From contig CAJTOY010000001.1 of NCBI GenBank assembly GCA_910578195.1, forward strand, positions 351,970-415,969: a DNA stretch of 64,000 bases. Direction: 5' to 3'. The notes beneath the pieces are model-generated. The model saw only the letters and a list, made by a program, of their open reading frames with translations, was not told the origin of the DNA and ran no database searches. Source of the DNA: an uncultured Christensenella sp. (GTDB taxonomy: Bacteria; Bacillota; Clostridia; Christensenellales; Borkfalkiaceae). Shown here piece after piece: positions 1 through 8,814 of this stretch (its first letter is position 1; each line of letters begins with the position of its first letter). The translations under genes were made by a program, and so were the position numbers.

Positions 1-1
1 C

Positions 2-745
2 GGCACGGTTATTTCAAGCGATTTGGGCTACGAATTCAAGGACGTTACTACCGACATGCTCGGCAGAGCGTCGCAGGTTAAAGTCGACAAGGACAACACC
101 ACCATTATCAACGGCGCGGGCGAGGCAAAGGACATCAAAGCGCGCGTATCCTCCATTAAAGCGCAGATTGCCGAAACCACGTCCGATTACGACAGAGAAA
201 AATTGCAGGAAAGGCTTGCAAAGCTTGCGGGCGGCGTTGCGGTAATAAACGTCGGCGCGGCAACCGAAGTCGAAATGAAAGAGAAAAAGCTTCGTATCGA
301 GGACGCATTGGCAGCTACCCGCGCGGCAGTCGAAGAGGGAATTGTTCCCGGCGGCGGCGTTGCACTCCTCTCCACCATTCCCGAGCTTAAAGCGCTTATC
401 GACACCCTCGACGGCGACGAAAAAACGGGCGCGGCAATCGTTATGAAGGCGATTGAAGAACCCGTCCGCCAGATTGCGAAAAACGCAGGCTTCGACGGCT
501 CGGTTATCGTCAACAACATTTTATCCGCCAAAAAAGCAAACTACGGCTTCGACGCGCTGAAAAACGAGTATACCGATATGGTTAAAAGCGGTATTATCGA
601 CCCGACTAAGGTTTCGCGTTCGGTGCTTCAAAATGCGGCTTCGGTTGCGGCTACGCTCCTCACAACAGAAAGCATCGTAACCGATATCCCCACTCCTCCC
701 GCGGCGGCGCCTATGGGTAACCCCGACATGGGCGGCATGTATTAA
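2..745 (+). CDS. groL: Chaperonin GroEL, 3' part (5' end outside window)
   Basis: This is the C-terminal part of the 60-kDa chaperonin, which folds cytoplasmic proteins in a double ring with GroES. The frame is open from the first bases of the window (codons from position 2), so the gene starts upstream. Visible hallmarks are the apical-to-equatorial stretch with AATEVEMKEKK, the VPGGGVALL motif and the equatorial end VVTDIPTPPAAAPMG. The tail is a short GNPDMGGMY, so only one GGM unit is present instead of the usual GGM repeat. About 248 residues of roughly 540 are present. The gene ended at an intrinsic terminator (arms 756-764 and 1689-1697) that element E1 now splits. groES would be expected just upstream, outside the window. 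Confidence 0.97.
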   Translation, partial: GTVISSDLGYEFKDVTTDMLGRASQVKVDKDNTTIINGAGEAKDIKARVSSIKAQIAETTSDYDREKLQERLAKLAGGVAVINVGAATEVEMKEKKLRIEDALAATRAAVEEGIVPGGGVALLSTIPELKALIDTLDGDEKTGAAIVMKAIEEPVRQIAKNAGFDGSVIVNNILSAKKANYGFDALKNEYTDMVKSGIIDPTKVSRSVLQNAASVAATLLTTESIVTDIPTPPAAAPMGNPDMGGMY

Positions 746-829
746 AAAAATTAAACCCGCAGCTAAAGCGTACTTCCCATAGGGAATTAAAAAACTAAAT
801 TATTAAGAGTTATACTTTCAAGCAAGGAC

Positions 830-862
830 AAAAGCTCTCGAACGATATGTTCGAGAGCTTTT
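830..862 (-). terminator. Terminator of the E1 cargo gene
   Basis: A perfect 14-bp stem (AAAAGCTCTCGAAC with its complement) closes a GATAT loop and is rich in A/T on both sides, so it can act in both directions. The E2 equivalent is 60259-60291. It lies 39 bases past the cargo stop codon and would also stop readthrough out of groEL. Confidence 0.85.
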
Positions 863-900
863 TACTGCAAACCATTTACAAAGATAAATTGAAATTTATC

Positions 901-1461
901 TTACATCGGTTTTAGATTTTTATTAAGCCGTTCTACCATCCACGCAATTCTCTTTTCGCGCCCCGTGTCCGTTTTGGCATCTAAATATGCTTTTACATAC
1001 GTTTTCTTTACCGATAATGACATTGCCGAAAAATTTGTATAAGCAGGCTCATAGGCTTTCAAAATTTCGGCAAGCGCGGCAATTTGTTCTTCCGTAACCG
1101 CCGCAGGTTTCGGGGCATACCATTGTCCGTTTTGTTTTGCTTCCTCGATTTTCTTTCTGCCGAAGTCAGTCATAAGTTCCCGTTCTTCGAGAACTTTTAC
1201 CAAAGTCTTGTTTTTCTCCGACCACTTGCAGTTCACTCGGCGCATAGAAAAATACTTTTTATAGGTATTGTTATCAATGCTTTGCATTTGTCCGTCAATC
1301 CAACCAAAGCAAAGGGCTTCTTCCAATGCTTCGTCTGCTTTAATCGTTTTCGGATTGCCGTGCTTACCAAACAAAAGCCAAACGCCATCGGTAGAAAGAC
1401 AATTTTCAGTTAGCCAATTTCGGAATTCCGCTCTTTCCGAAAATACCAATATATCGTTCAT
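901..1461 (-). CDS. YdeI/OmpD-associated family protein (E1 cargo)
   Basis: A 186-residue protein of the YdeI family (COG4430 type). These are small cytoplasmic proteins with a C-terminal conserved domain and no settled biochemical role. The N-terminal part contains the family-like stretches FRNWLTEN, GVWLLFGKH, ALCFGWIDGQ and FSMRR. The C-terminal half holds a helical domain around AYTNFSAMSLSVKKTYV and ends with a Lys/Arg-rich helix. I chose ATG at 1461, preceded by CGGAGAG, because the longer frame starts at a TTG inside the conserved promoter module. The stop codon lies inside the first hairpin of the conserved 3' module, so the gene fills the whole space between the two modules. It is not an operon member and has its own promoter and terminator. 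Confidence 0.85.
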   Translation of the reverse strand: MNDILVFSERAEFRNWLTENCLSTDGVWLLFGKHGNPKTIKADEALEEALCFGWIDGQMQSIDNNTYKKYFSMRRVNCKWSEKNKTLVKVLEERELMTDFGRKKIEEAKQNGQWYAPKPAAVTEEQIAALAEILKAYEPAYTNFSAMSLSVKKTYVKAYLDAKTDTGREKRIAWMVERLNKNLKPM

Positions 1462-1474
1462 TTTTCTCTCCGCC

Positions 1475-1599
1475 AAATTACTGTTTATCGTACAATTATT
1501 ATATCACGAAAAATGAAAGAACGCAACCGATTGAATTTTGCGGGAAATATAAAACATATCTATATCTCACTAGGCTACGAGTAGCCTAATTCGTCCACG
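1475..1599 (-). repeat. 125-bp conserved 5' module, copy 1
   Basis: It is identical base for base to 59658-59782 in inverted orientation. It contains the palindrome GGCTAC-TC-GTAGCC, stop codons in all three forward frames, the promoter, and the leader stretch TACGATAAACAGTAATTT just ahead of the ribosome binding site. Confidence 0.95.
1498..1526 (-). promoter_or_regulatory. Promoter of E1 (TTGCGT-N17-TATAAT)
   Basis: On the minus strand the -35 TTGCGT (1526-1521) is 17 bases from a perfect -10 TATAAT (1503-1498), pointing into the cargo gene. It lies wholly inside the 125-bp module shared with E2, so both cargos are under the same promoter. Confidence 0.85.
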
Positions 1600-2253
1600 A
1601 AAAAAAGTACAGAAAAGGCACAGCTTAACGCTATGCCTAAACCTTTTTATTTGCGTTTTATTAAATTCCCTGTGGGAATTACGGTAAAAGCTGCGGGCTT
1701 TTTTTATGTAGTAATCGTTGAAGATTTCTCCGCTGTTGCCTTTCAGTCCTTCGCTCGGCAGACTAAATCCCAACGCTTTGACGGCGGCAAGTCTTTCAGT
1801 CGCAAAGAACTTGACCTTTGTCACAACTTTATCGCCGAATAATTCGTAAACCGCCGGCATAATCACCGAAAGAATTTCCTTGATTATGCTTTCTTTTTCG
1901 TAATCGCTGAGCAAGTCGAGCCGCAGTAAACCGCAATTATCGTAGACCGGCGACGTGTCGTCGCGGTGAAAAAGTTCGATTGTGCCGACAGCGGCGTCGA
2001 GCCGTTTATCGACTATCGACCATCTTACGAAATAACCGTTATCGTAACTGAATTGCCAGAATTTTATCGCTTCCGACATTCTTTCTTTCGTTGTATAGTG
2101 AAAATCGTCGCCGTGGCAGTTATCGCCGTTAAAAAACGGTACGGCTTTTTCGTCCGAATATACCTTTAAAAGGTCGTCAGCGTCGGATATACGAACCTCG
2201 CGGATAAAGAAATTTTCGCTTTCGAAAACGGGAAAATTTTTGTAAACATCCAT
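1570..2253 (-). CDS. GNAT-like acetyltransferase with 3' end altered by E1
   Basis: A 227-residue protein resembling small-molecule or protein N-acetyltransferases of the GNAT fold (RimJ/RimL-like); the substrate is unknown. The N-terminus FFIREVRISDADDLLKVYSD and the AAVGTIELF and CGLLRLDLL strands fit strands 1 to 4 of the fold. The canonical Q/RxxGxG/A acetyl-CoA loop is not clear, so the family call is moderate. Residues 1-189 are native. From codon 190 on, translation runs into E1, adding about 38 residues that end in the promoter module (RIRLLVA then TAG). Excising E1 with one TTT kept makes codon 190 a TAG, which restores a 189-residue protein. It starts two bases after the stop of the PLP-enzyme gene, so it is the last gene of the miaB operon. 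Confidence 0.65.
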   Translation of the reverse strand: MDVYKNFPVFESENFFIREVRISDADDLLKVYSDEKAVPFFNGDNCHGDDFHYTTKERMSEAIKFWQFSYDNGYFVRWSIVDKRLDAAVGTIELFHRDDTSPVYDNCGLLRLDLLSDYEKESIIKEILSVIMPAVYELFGDKVVTKVKFFATERLAAVKALGFSLPSEGLKGNSGEIFNDYYIKKARSFYRNSHREFNKTQIKRFRHSVKLCLFCTFFRGRIRLLVA

Positions 2254-2255
2254 TT

Positions 2256-3470
2256 TTAACCTATTTTATTGAGAATTCTTTCAAGCGCGTACTTGCCGTG
2301 CTCGTAGGTAAGTCCGCCTTGAAAATACGCAATATAGGGCGGTTTGACGGGTCCGTCGGCGGAAAGCTCGATTGAAGCCCCCGAAACGAACGTGCCCGCC
2401 GCCATTATAATCTGCTCGTCATAGCCCGGCATATCCCACGGCTCGCACGTCACGAAGGAGTCGACGGGCGAAGCGTACTGCACCTCGCGAATAAAGTTAA
2501 TCATTTTATCGGCGTCGCCGAACTCGATTGCGCGGGTGATATCGTAAGGCGTTTTATCAATCGAAGGATAATTTTTAAAGCCGAGCTCCGCCATTGCCTG
2601 ACCTATCAAAAGCCCTGTTTTAATTGCTTGCGACACAGTATGCGGAGCCATGAAAAGCCCTTGGTACAGATACTGATATCCGCCCGAATACGACCCCACT
2701 TCGAGCCCTATCGAGGGCGCGGTGAGCCTCTTGCCTATCATGTCGATATACTTCTCTTTTCCGCATATATACCCGCCGTTCTGCGCAAGTCCTCCCCCCG
2801 CATTCTTTATGAGCGAACCCGCCATAACGTCCGCACCGACTTCCGTCGGCTCCTTCATTTCAACGAATTCGCCGTAGCAATTGTCAACAAAGATACAGCC
2901 GTTAAACCCGAGCCCGCGTACAAATTTGCACGCCTCCTCGATTTCGGCGCAAGAAAAAGCGTCTCTCAGCTCGTATCCGCGCGAGCGCTGAATATATACG
3001 ACCTTTATCTTTTCGTTAAAACTGCTGCTTATTTCCTCGTAATCGAATTTGCCGTCTTTAAGCCCGACATACTCGAAATTAATCCCGAAATCCTTTAACG
3101 AGCCGTTGCCTTCGCCGAATATCACGCCTCTCAACGTATCGTACGGCATACCGCTTATGCAAAACACCGTATCGGCGGGGCGAAGAAGCCCGAAAAGCGC
3201 CACGGTGAGCGCATGGGTTCCCGACAATAAATGCGGTGAAACTATCCCGCTTTCCGTGCCGAAAACCTTTGCGTACAATTTTCCGAGACAATCTCTGCCC
3301 TCGTCGTCATAGCCGTAACCCGTAGTCCCGTTAAAGTGCCTTAACGCAACTCTGTATTCGCGGAAAGCCTCCATAACCTTGACTTGGTTGAAATACGCAA
3401 TTTCGTCCACCGCTTTAAACTTTTTTTCGAGCCTACTTTCGCAATCTTCTATAAATTTTTTATTGTTCAC
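2256..3470 (-). CDS. Methionine gamma-lyase / aluminium-resistance family PLP enzyme (YnbB-like)
   Basis: A 404-residue fold-type I PLP enzyme of the family annotated as methionine gamma-lyase family or cystathionine beta-lyase involved in aluminium resistance (COG4100, B. subtilis YnbB). The internal GTTGYGYDDEGRD, the SGTHALTVALFG phosphate-binding stretch, VDNCYGEF (cofactor Asp) and GSLIKNAGGG (Schiff-base Lys) fit the family. Length matches. Members sit beside miaA and hfq in many Firmicutes; here the gene follows miaA with an 11-base overlap and hfq is absent. The true substrate is not settled for this family. Confidence 0.9.
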   Translation of the reverse strand: MNNKKFIEDCESRLEKKFKAVDEIAYFNQVKVMEAFREYRVALRHFNGTTGYGYDDEGRDCLGKLYAKVFGTESGIVSPHLLSGTHALTVALFGLLRPADTVFCISGMPYDTLRGVIFGEGNGSLKDFGINFEYVGLKDGKFDYEEISSSFNEKIKVVYIQRSRGYELRDAFSCAEIEEACKFVRGLGFNGCIFVDNCYGEFVEMKEPTEVGADVMAGSLIKNAGGGLAQNGGYICGKEKYIDMIGKRLTAPSIGLEVGSYSGGYQYLYQGLFMAPHTVSQAIKTGLLIGQAMAELGFKNYPSIDKTPYDITRAIEFGDADKMINFIREVQYASPVDSFVTCEPWDMPGYDEQIIMAAGTFVSGASIELSADGPVKPPYIAYFQGGLTYEHGKYALERILNKIG

Positions 3471-4362
3471 TTAACAGCTCCGTTACATTGTCCGCCGTCG
3501 CCTCTTCGGGGCGCAGCCACACAATTCCTTTGAGTTTTTTAAAAAATGTTATCTGTCTTTTTGCGTAATGTCTTGTGTTTTGCTTTATTATGTCACACAT
3601 AATACTATGATTATAGCTATTTTTGCAATATTCAAGCACTTCTTTGTATCCTATCGCCTGCATACACTGGCAATTTTCGTCAATTCCTCTTTCAAGCAAA
3701 CCCTTTACCTCTTCCACCAAACCGCACTCAATCATTTCGTCGACGCGCTTGTCTATACGTGCGTAAAGCTCCTCACGCGGGTAATCAATAGCAACCGCCA
3801 GATATTCGCGCTTTGGCGTCACCCCGTCGCGGATATCGGATTTTTTCTTTCCGCTTACCTCGTAAATTTCCAAAGCACGCACCACTCTTTTAACGTCGTT
3901 AATATGCAGTTTTTCGGCGGTTTCCGGGTCAACCTCTCTCAACAAGTTATATACAAATTCTTTGCCGTTGGTTTGTAAAAGATTATTGTATTTTTCCCTT
4001 ATGTTCAAATCTGCGGCGGTATTGCCGTAACTTAAATCAAACAACAGAGAATTTATATAAAAACCCGTGCCCCCACAAATTACGGGTACCTTGCCGCGGT
4101 TTATTAAATTTTCTACAATCGGCTCGGCAAAGTTTGCATAGTCCGCGACGCTGAATTTTTCGGAGGGTTCGACCACGTCTATTAAATGGTGCTTCACCCC
4201 CCGCATTTCCGCAGCGTCGGGTTTTGCGGTTCCGATATTCAATCCTTTATATATCAACTGCGAATCTGCCGAAACAACTTCGGTATCAAGCTTTAACGCG
4301 CAGTCGACCGCAAGCCTCGTCTTGCCCGACGCGGTTGCGCCGCAAATTACTAAAACTTTCAA
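3460..4362 (-). CDS. miaA: tRNA dimethylallyltransferase MiaA
   Basis: Transfers a dimethylallyl group from DMAPP to N6 of A37 in tRNAs that read UNN codons. MiaB, encoded upstream in the same operon, then adds a methylthio group to the same base. The P-loop GATASGKT is at residues 8-15, the catalytic DSQ region (SADSQLIYKGLNIGTAKP) begins near residue 31, and ICGGTGFYINSLL and the C-terminal QAIGYKEVLEY and TRHYAKRQ tRNA-binding stretches are present. The 300-residue length is normal. It follows mutL closely and its 3' end overlaps the next gene, so translation is probably coupled. Confidence 0.97.
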   Translation of the reverse strand: MKVLVICGATASGKTRLAVDCALKLDTEVVSADSQLIYKGLNIGTAKPDAAEMRGVKHHLIDVVEPSEKFSVADYANFAEPIVENLINRGKVPVICGGTGFYINSLLFDLSYGNTAADLNIREKYNNLLQTNGKEFVYNLLREVDPETAEKLHINDVKRVVRALEIYEVSGKKKSDIRDGVTPKREYLAVAIDYPREELYARIDKRVDEMIECGLVEEVKGLLERGIDENCQCMQAIGYKEVLEYCKNSYNHSIMCDIIKQNTRHYAKRQITFFKKLKGIVWLRPEEATADNVTELLSEQ

Positions 4363-4365
4363 AAA

Positions 4366-6246
4366 TCAAACTATCCTTTTAAACATTTTTTCAATATCTT
4401 TCTTGTTTAAAGTCACGCAAACAGGTCTTCCGTGCGGACACTTCAAACCCATATTGCCTTTCATTTGCTTTAAAAGTTCTTTCACTTCGTCGTCGGTCAG
4501 CGTCATGCCGCCCTTGACTGCGTGTTTGCACGCCGTCGTCGCAATTTTATCTTTCAGCATTTCTTCAAGTTTGATATCCTTCATCCTACCGATATCAGAT
4601 AAAAGCTCGCCGAAAAACTCTTCGAGATTTATGTATTCCAAATCGGCGGGCACTTCGTCCACCCTGAACGAGCCTATGCCGAACGGCTTCAAATCGAAGC
4701 CCATGCTTCTTATGACGTCGATATTGTTTTCAATGAACTCGTTTTCTTGCGGGTTCGTACTGAAAAGATAAGGAATTAACAGACTTTGTCTGTTAATTTT
4801 TCTGTTAGCCATCTTCTCGCGCAGTCTGTCATATATAAGTCTCTCGTGCGCGGCGTGCTGGTCGATAAGATAGACCGTATCGCAAATTTCGTAAATTAAA
4901 TAAGTATTAAACAAATTGCCCTTGAATTTGCACGCTTCGTATTCAATCATTTGCTGCTCGAACATTCTTCTCGCATGCGCCGCGTCGATACGCGCGTCGC
5001 CGTCAAGCCCGCTCGACACGGTACTGTTCGATACAGTCAATTTGACGGGTTCTGGCTTTGCCGTTTCAATGTATGGCTCATTCAAAAAAGGGTCGTTATA
5101 TTTAATAGGCGCTTCGGGCGCTTTCTCGACCCGCGCGGAATTGAAGCTGAACGTCAGCGGCGTTGATTTTCGGGGCTCCTCGTATATTTTTTCGGGCTTT
5201 TCGCCTATCGTAGACTTCATTTCAGGCAGTCTTACGCTGTCGACAACAAATTCCGCCGCAGTAGCCGTGCCGTCGAGAACCGAGGATATAATTTTATAGA
5301 CCGCGCCGAAAACGGGGCGACTGTCCGTGAACCTCACGTCCGCCTTGCTGGGGTGAACGTTTACGTCAACCATGTCCGACGGCACCTCCACGTTCAAAAC
5401 ATAGAAAGGATACTGCCTCTTCATGGCATACGCCGCGTATGCGTTGGTAATCGCCGTATTTATTGTGTTGTTTATGATGTAACGCCCGTTTAAAAACAAG
5501 CTTTGATAGGTCTTGTTAGGCTTGAAAAAGTTCTGGTTTCCTATATAACCGCTTAGCTTTATTCCGTCCTTTTCGGCTTTGATTTTAAAACACTGCGGAA
5601 TAACCTTTGCGCCGTACACTTGCGCGATAGCCTCGTCCAGCCCGCCGCCGTGCGACTGCAAGGTGAGCTTGCCGTCCACAAAATATCTGAAAGAAACCTC
5701 GGGATTGCCGAGAATATACCTCGTAACGAAGCTTGTTATGTCGGTTTCTTCCTTTTTCTCGGGCTTTAAAAACTTTGCCCTTACGGGCGTGTTGTAAAAC
5801 AAGTCGCGCACACAGATTTCCGTTCCGCAGTCAAGCGCGGCGGGTTCGATATTGCCGACGTTGCCGTCTATACACTCGACTTTATAGGCTTGATTGCCCC
5901 TCGTCACGGAGGTTAATTCGACCTTTGAAATTACCGAAATACTCGCAAGCGCTTCGCCGCGAAAGCCCAACGTCCTTATATTGTCGAGGTCGTCCGCATT
6001 TGAAATTTTACTTGTCGCGTGCGGAAAGAAAGCCGCGCGCAAATCGTCGCGTTCGATTCCGCCGCCGTTATCGACAACCTTAATAAGCTGCTTACCGCCG
6101 CGCTCGATATAAATCTCTATCTCGGTCGCACCCGCGTCAAGGCTGTTTTCAATCAACTCTTTGACTGCGGAATAGGGTCTGTCGATAACCTCTCCCGCGG
6201 CAATTCTGTTATAGACGCTTTTAGTAAGAATATTGATTTTTCTCAT
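4366..6246 (-). CDS. mutL: DNA mismatch repair protein MutL
   Basis: A 626-residue MutL with an N-terminal GHKL ATPase (ELIENSLDAG at about 30-39, GFRGEALAS near 100) and a C-terminal endonuclease/dimerisation domain. Endonuclease motifs are visible: DQHAAHE from residue 462, ACKHAVKGG from 572 and CPHGRP from 603. This fits the nicking MutL of methyl-independent repair in Firmicutes. The last Glu of DQHA(X)2E(X)4E is Asp here. MutS hands over mismatch recognition to it. Its ATG overlaps the mutS stop by four bases, so the pair is translationally coupled. The middle linker (about 335-430) is variable and rich in Pro, Glu and Lys. Confidence 0.97.
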   Translation of the reverse strand: MRKINILTKSVYNRIAAGEVIDRPYSAVKELIENSLDAGATEIEIYIERGGKQLIKVVDNGGGIERDDLRAAFFPHATSKISNADDLDNIRTLGFRGEALASISVISKVELTSVTRGNQAYKVECIDGNVGNIEPAALDCGTEICVRDLFYNTPVRAKFLKPEKKEETDITSFVTRYILGNPEVSFRYFVDGKLTLQSHGGGLDEAIAQVYGAKVIPQCFKIKAEKDGIKLSGYIGNQNFFKPNKTYQSLFLNGRYIINNTINTAITNAYAAYAMKRQYPFYVLNVEVPSDMVDVNVHPSKADVRFTDSRPVFGAVYKIISSVLDGTATAAEFVVDSVRLPEMKSTIGEKPEKIYEEPRKSTPLTFSFNSARVEKAPEAPIKYNDPFLNEPYIETAKPEPVKLTVSNSTVSSGLDGDARIDAAHARRMFEQQMIEYEACKFKGNLFNTYLIYEICDTVYLIDQHAAHERLIYDRLREKMANRKINRQSLLIPYLFSTNPQENEFIENNIDVIRSMGFDLKPFGIGSFRVDEVPADLEYINLEEFFGELLSDIGRMKDIKLEEMLKDKIATTACKHAVKGGMTLTDDEVKELLKQMKGNMGLKCPHGRPVCVTLNKKDIEKMFKRIV

Positions 6247-8810
6247 TTCTTAACCTTTTCAACCAGATCGCTCAAAAGCAAAAACGCTTGCATGGGCGAC
6301 AATGTGTTTATATCCGTTTCACTTAAAATTATTTCGACCTCGGAAAGTCCGGGCTCATCGGGCTCGGCAATTTCGGTATTCTGCCTGAATTCCCTTCCGC
6401 CGTTTTCTATGCTTTTCAATATGCTTTTAGCCCTGTCGGTAACGCACTGCGGCACGCCCGCAAGCGCCGCGACCTCGATACCGAAGCTTCTGTTTGCACC
6501 GCCGCGCATAATTTTTCTCAAAAACACAACCCCGCCGTTGCTTTCTTTGACGGAAATTTTATAATTTTTGATGCCGTTTATCTTATATTCCAACTCGGTC
6601 AGCTCGTGATAGTGGGTCGCAAACAACGTTTTAGCCCCGATTTTTTCGGTCAAATGCTCGATAACCGCCCAAGCTATGCTAAGACCGTCGTATGTGCTCG
6701 TACCTCTGCCCACTTCGTCCAAAATGAGCAAGCTGTTTTTCGTCGCGTTCTGTAAAATCGAGGCAACTTCAATCATTTCCACCATAAACGTACTCTGGTC
6801 CGAAATGAGATTATCGCTCGCGCCGACCCTCGTAAACACTCTGTCAACCAAGGGAATTTGCGCCGATTTTGCGGGCACGAAGCTTCCGAGATGCGCCATA
6901 ATAGTTATTATCGCGGTCTGGCGCATATATGTACTCTTACCCGCCATATTCGGCCCCGTGATTATCAGGGTTCTGTTGTCGCCCTCGTCGAGAAGAGTAT
7001 CGTTTGAAACAAACCTCTCCTTTGTGATAACCTCTACGACGGGGTGGCGTCCCTCTTTAATTATAAGCGGGCTCGCCCCGTCGACAATCTGCGGGCGAAC
7101 GTATCTGTTCGTTTTCGCCAAATCCGCGAACGCCGTCAATAAATCGAGCAAGGCAACCGCCGAAGAGATAACTTTTAATTTATTTATGTTTTCAATCAAG
7201 ACCGATTTGACGTAATCATACAGCTGCGCTTCAAGTCTGACCGCGGCGTCCTCGCTGCCGAGAATCTTGCTTTCCAATTCCTTTAATTCGTCGGTAGTAT
7301 ACCGCTCCGCGTTCGCAAGGGTCTGGCGGCGCTGATAGTTGAGCGGTACCTTGTCCTTAAACGACTTCGAAACCTCGATATAGTACCCGAAAACGCGGTT
7401 AAAGCCTATTTTCAGCGTCCTTATATTCGTTGCGTCGCGCTCGCGCGCTTCCATTTCGAAGATTAAATTGCTTCCGTTCTTTTTGATTTTTCTCAGCTCG
7501 TCAAGCCGGGCGCTATACCCCTCTTTGATATAACCGCCGTCCTTCATTTGTGCGGGCGGAGTGTCGCTTATAGCCCGATTAATGAGCTCGGCAACAGCCG
7601 ACAAATCGTAGAGTTTTTCGGAAATATCGCCTATAATTTCCGATTTGAAACCCGACAGCTGGAACTTAATGTTGGGAATAACCGAAATCGACTGCGCCAA
7701 AGCAAGGCAATCCTTCGGCAAAATATTGTTGTTGCTTATCTTGCCCGTAAGCCTTTCGATATCCTTTATTCCTTTCAGCAAGTCGCCCAACGCGAGCCTT
7801 ATTACGGTTGAATTATACAGCTCCTCCACGCCGTCGAGACGGTAATCGATATCTTCCTTGCGCGAAAACGGCGCGATTACGGCGTTATTCAACAGCCTTG
7901 CGCCCATTGCCGTGCACGTCTTGTCCATAAGCCACAATAGCGACCCGTACTTTTTGCCGCTGCCGAGCGACTTTACAAGTTCGAGGTTTCTGATAGCCGT
8001 ACCGTCAAGCTGCATAAAGCTTTCGTTTAAATAGTATTTAATGCTGTCGATATTTTTCAAAGCATGCATCTGTGTATCTTTGAGATACTGCAAAAGCGCG
8101 CCCGCGGCGCATATGGCGTTGTCCTTGTCCGCAACCGCATAAGCCGAAAGAGTTTTTGCGTTGAACTGCTCCAAGAGTATTCTTTCCGCCGCGGAACGGT
8201 TAAACGCCCAAGCGGGATAATTCGAAAAACGCGGCAACAAACCGCGTGTGATTTCGGGCTCCTCTCTGGACGCAAACAGCATTTCGTCGTTACAGATTAT
8301 TTCCTTCATGCCGAGCTTCAACATATGCGAAACGGCTTGCTTTACGCCCGAAAATTCCGAAGCGGTCAGCTCGCCCGTGGTTATGTCCGCCCACGCAAGC
8401 GCGACGCTTTCGGCGTTTTTGCACGCACAGCAAATGTAATTGTTGGCTTTTTCGTCGAGGTGCTCGTCGTCGGTAATCGTGCCCGCAGTCACAACGCGGA
8501 TTACCCCCCTTGCGACCATTCCTTTGGCAGCCGAAGCTTCTTCGAGCTGTTCGCAGATAGCGACCTTTTCGCCGAGCGCAACGAGCTTTGCGATATAAGC
8601 GTCGGCAGCGTGAAAGGGTACGCCGCACATAGGCGCGCGCTGCGGCTCGCCGCAGTCTCTGCCCGTGAGAGTCAAATCGAGCAACGCAGAAGCCTTAATC
8701 GCGTCGTCGTAAAACATTTCATAAAAATCGCCGAGACGGTAGAAAACTATGCAATCCTCATAGTCCGCTTTCACCGCCTTGTAATGCAGCATCATTTGTG
8801 AAGTCGCCAT
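6243..8810 (-). CDS. mutS: DNA mismatch repair protein MutS
   Basis: An 855-residue mismatch sensor. The mismatch-probing F-x-E motif is in GDFYEMF (Phe29, Glu31). The core and lever domains follow, then the ABC ATPase with Walker A GPNMAGKST at about residue 619, Walker B LLILDE near 695 and the THYHEL switch His near 735. The short C-terminal tail SPMQAFLLLSDL matches the dimer helix seen in many MutS proteins. The start is the ATG at 8810, giving an unusually short lead-in (MATSQMMLHY) but a complete mismatch-binding domain. It follows miaB by four bases in the miaB-mutS-mutL-miaA operon. Confidence 0.98.
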   Translation of the reverse strand: MATSQMMLHYKAVKADYEDCIVFYRLGDFYEMFYDDAIKASALLDLTLTGRDCGEPQRAPMCGVPFHAADAYIAKLVALGEKVAICEQLEEASAAKGMVARGVIRVVTAGTITDDEHLDEKANNYICCACKNAESVALAWADITTGELTASEFSGVKQAVSHMLKLGMKEIICNDEMLFASREEPEITRGLLPRFSNYPAWAFNRSAAERILLEQFNAKTLSAYAVADKDNAICAAGALLQYLKDTQMHALKNIDSIKYYLNESFMQLDGTAIRNLELVKSLGSGKKYGSLLWLMDKTCTAMGARLLNNAVIAPFSRKEDIDYRLDGVEELYNSTVIRLALGDLLKGIKDIERLTGKISNNNILPKDCLALAQSISVIPNIKFQLSGFKSEIIGDISEKLYDLSAVAELINRAISDTPPAQMKDGGYIKEGYSARLDELRKIKKNGSNLIFEMEARERDATNIRTLKIGFNRVFGYYIEVSKSFKDKVPLNYQRRQTLANAERYTTDELKELESKILGSEDAAVRLEAQLYDYVKSVLIENINKLKVISSAVALLDLLTAFADLAKTNRYVRPQIVDGASPLIIKEGRHPVVEVITKERFVSNDTLLDEGDNRTLIITGPNMAGKSTYMRQTAIITIMAHLGSFVPAKSAQIPLVDRVFTRVGASDNLISDQSTFMVEMIEVASILQNATKNSLLILDEVGRGTSTYDGLSIAWAVIEHLTEKIGAKTLFATHYHELTELEYKINGIKNYKISVKESNGGVVFLRKIMRGGANRSFGIEVAALAGVPQCVTDRAKSILKSIENGGREFRQNTEIAEPDEPGLSEVEIILSETDINTLSPMQAFLLLSDLVEKVKK

Positions 8811-8814
8811 AAAT

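Larger units (their letters stand above)
765..1688 (-). mobile_element. Cargo element E1: promoter module, YdeI-like gene, terminator module
   Basis: Read on the minus strand, the element begins TTTACCGTAATTCCC (1688 downwards) and ends with the complement of AAAGCGTACTTCCC (765 upwards). Each end carries the near-palindrome AATTCCC-NNN-GGGAATT. The internal order is: 5' end, hairpin (1616-1638), 125-bp promoter module (1475-1599), cargo gene (901-1461), small hairpin at the stop codon (881-902), 14-bp terminator stem (830-862), 3' end. The 125-bp module is identical to 59658-59782 in E2. The 3' module differs from that of E2 at about six positions plus one indel over roughly 138 bases. No transposase or recombinase is encoded, so movement in trans is inferred. 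Confidence 0.8.
756..1697. terminator. Intrinsic terminator of groEL/GNAT split by element E1
   Basis: The left arm CCCGCAGCT (756-764) and right arm AGCTGCGGG (1689-1697) are perfect reverse complements 924 bp apart. An A-rich tract precedes the left arm and CTTTTTTT follows the right arm. Joined through one AAA triplet they form a 9-bp stem with an AAA loop, a typical bidirectional terminator between convergent groEL and the GNAT gene. Element E1 occupies the loop. The arm sequences are seen directly; the ancestral hairpin is inferred. Confidence 0.75.

Noticed and set aside
8064..8801. 245-codon open frame opposite the start of mutS
   Set aside because: Antisense shadow of a conserved gene, with no ribosome binding site or recognisable protein.
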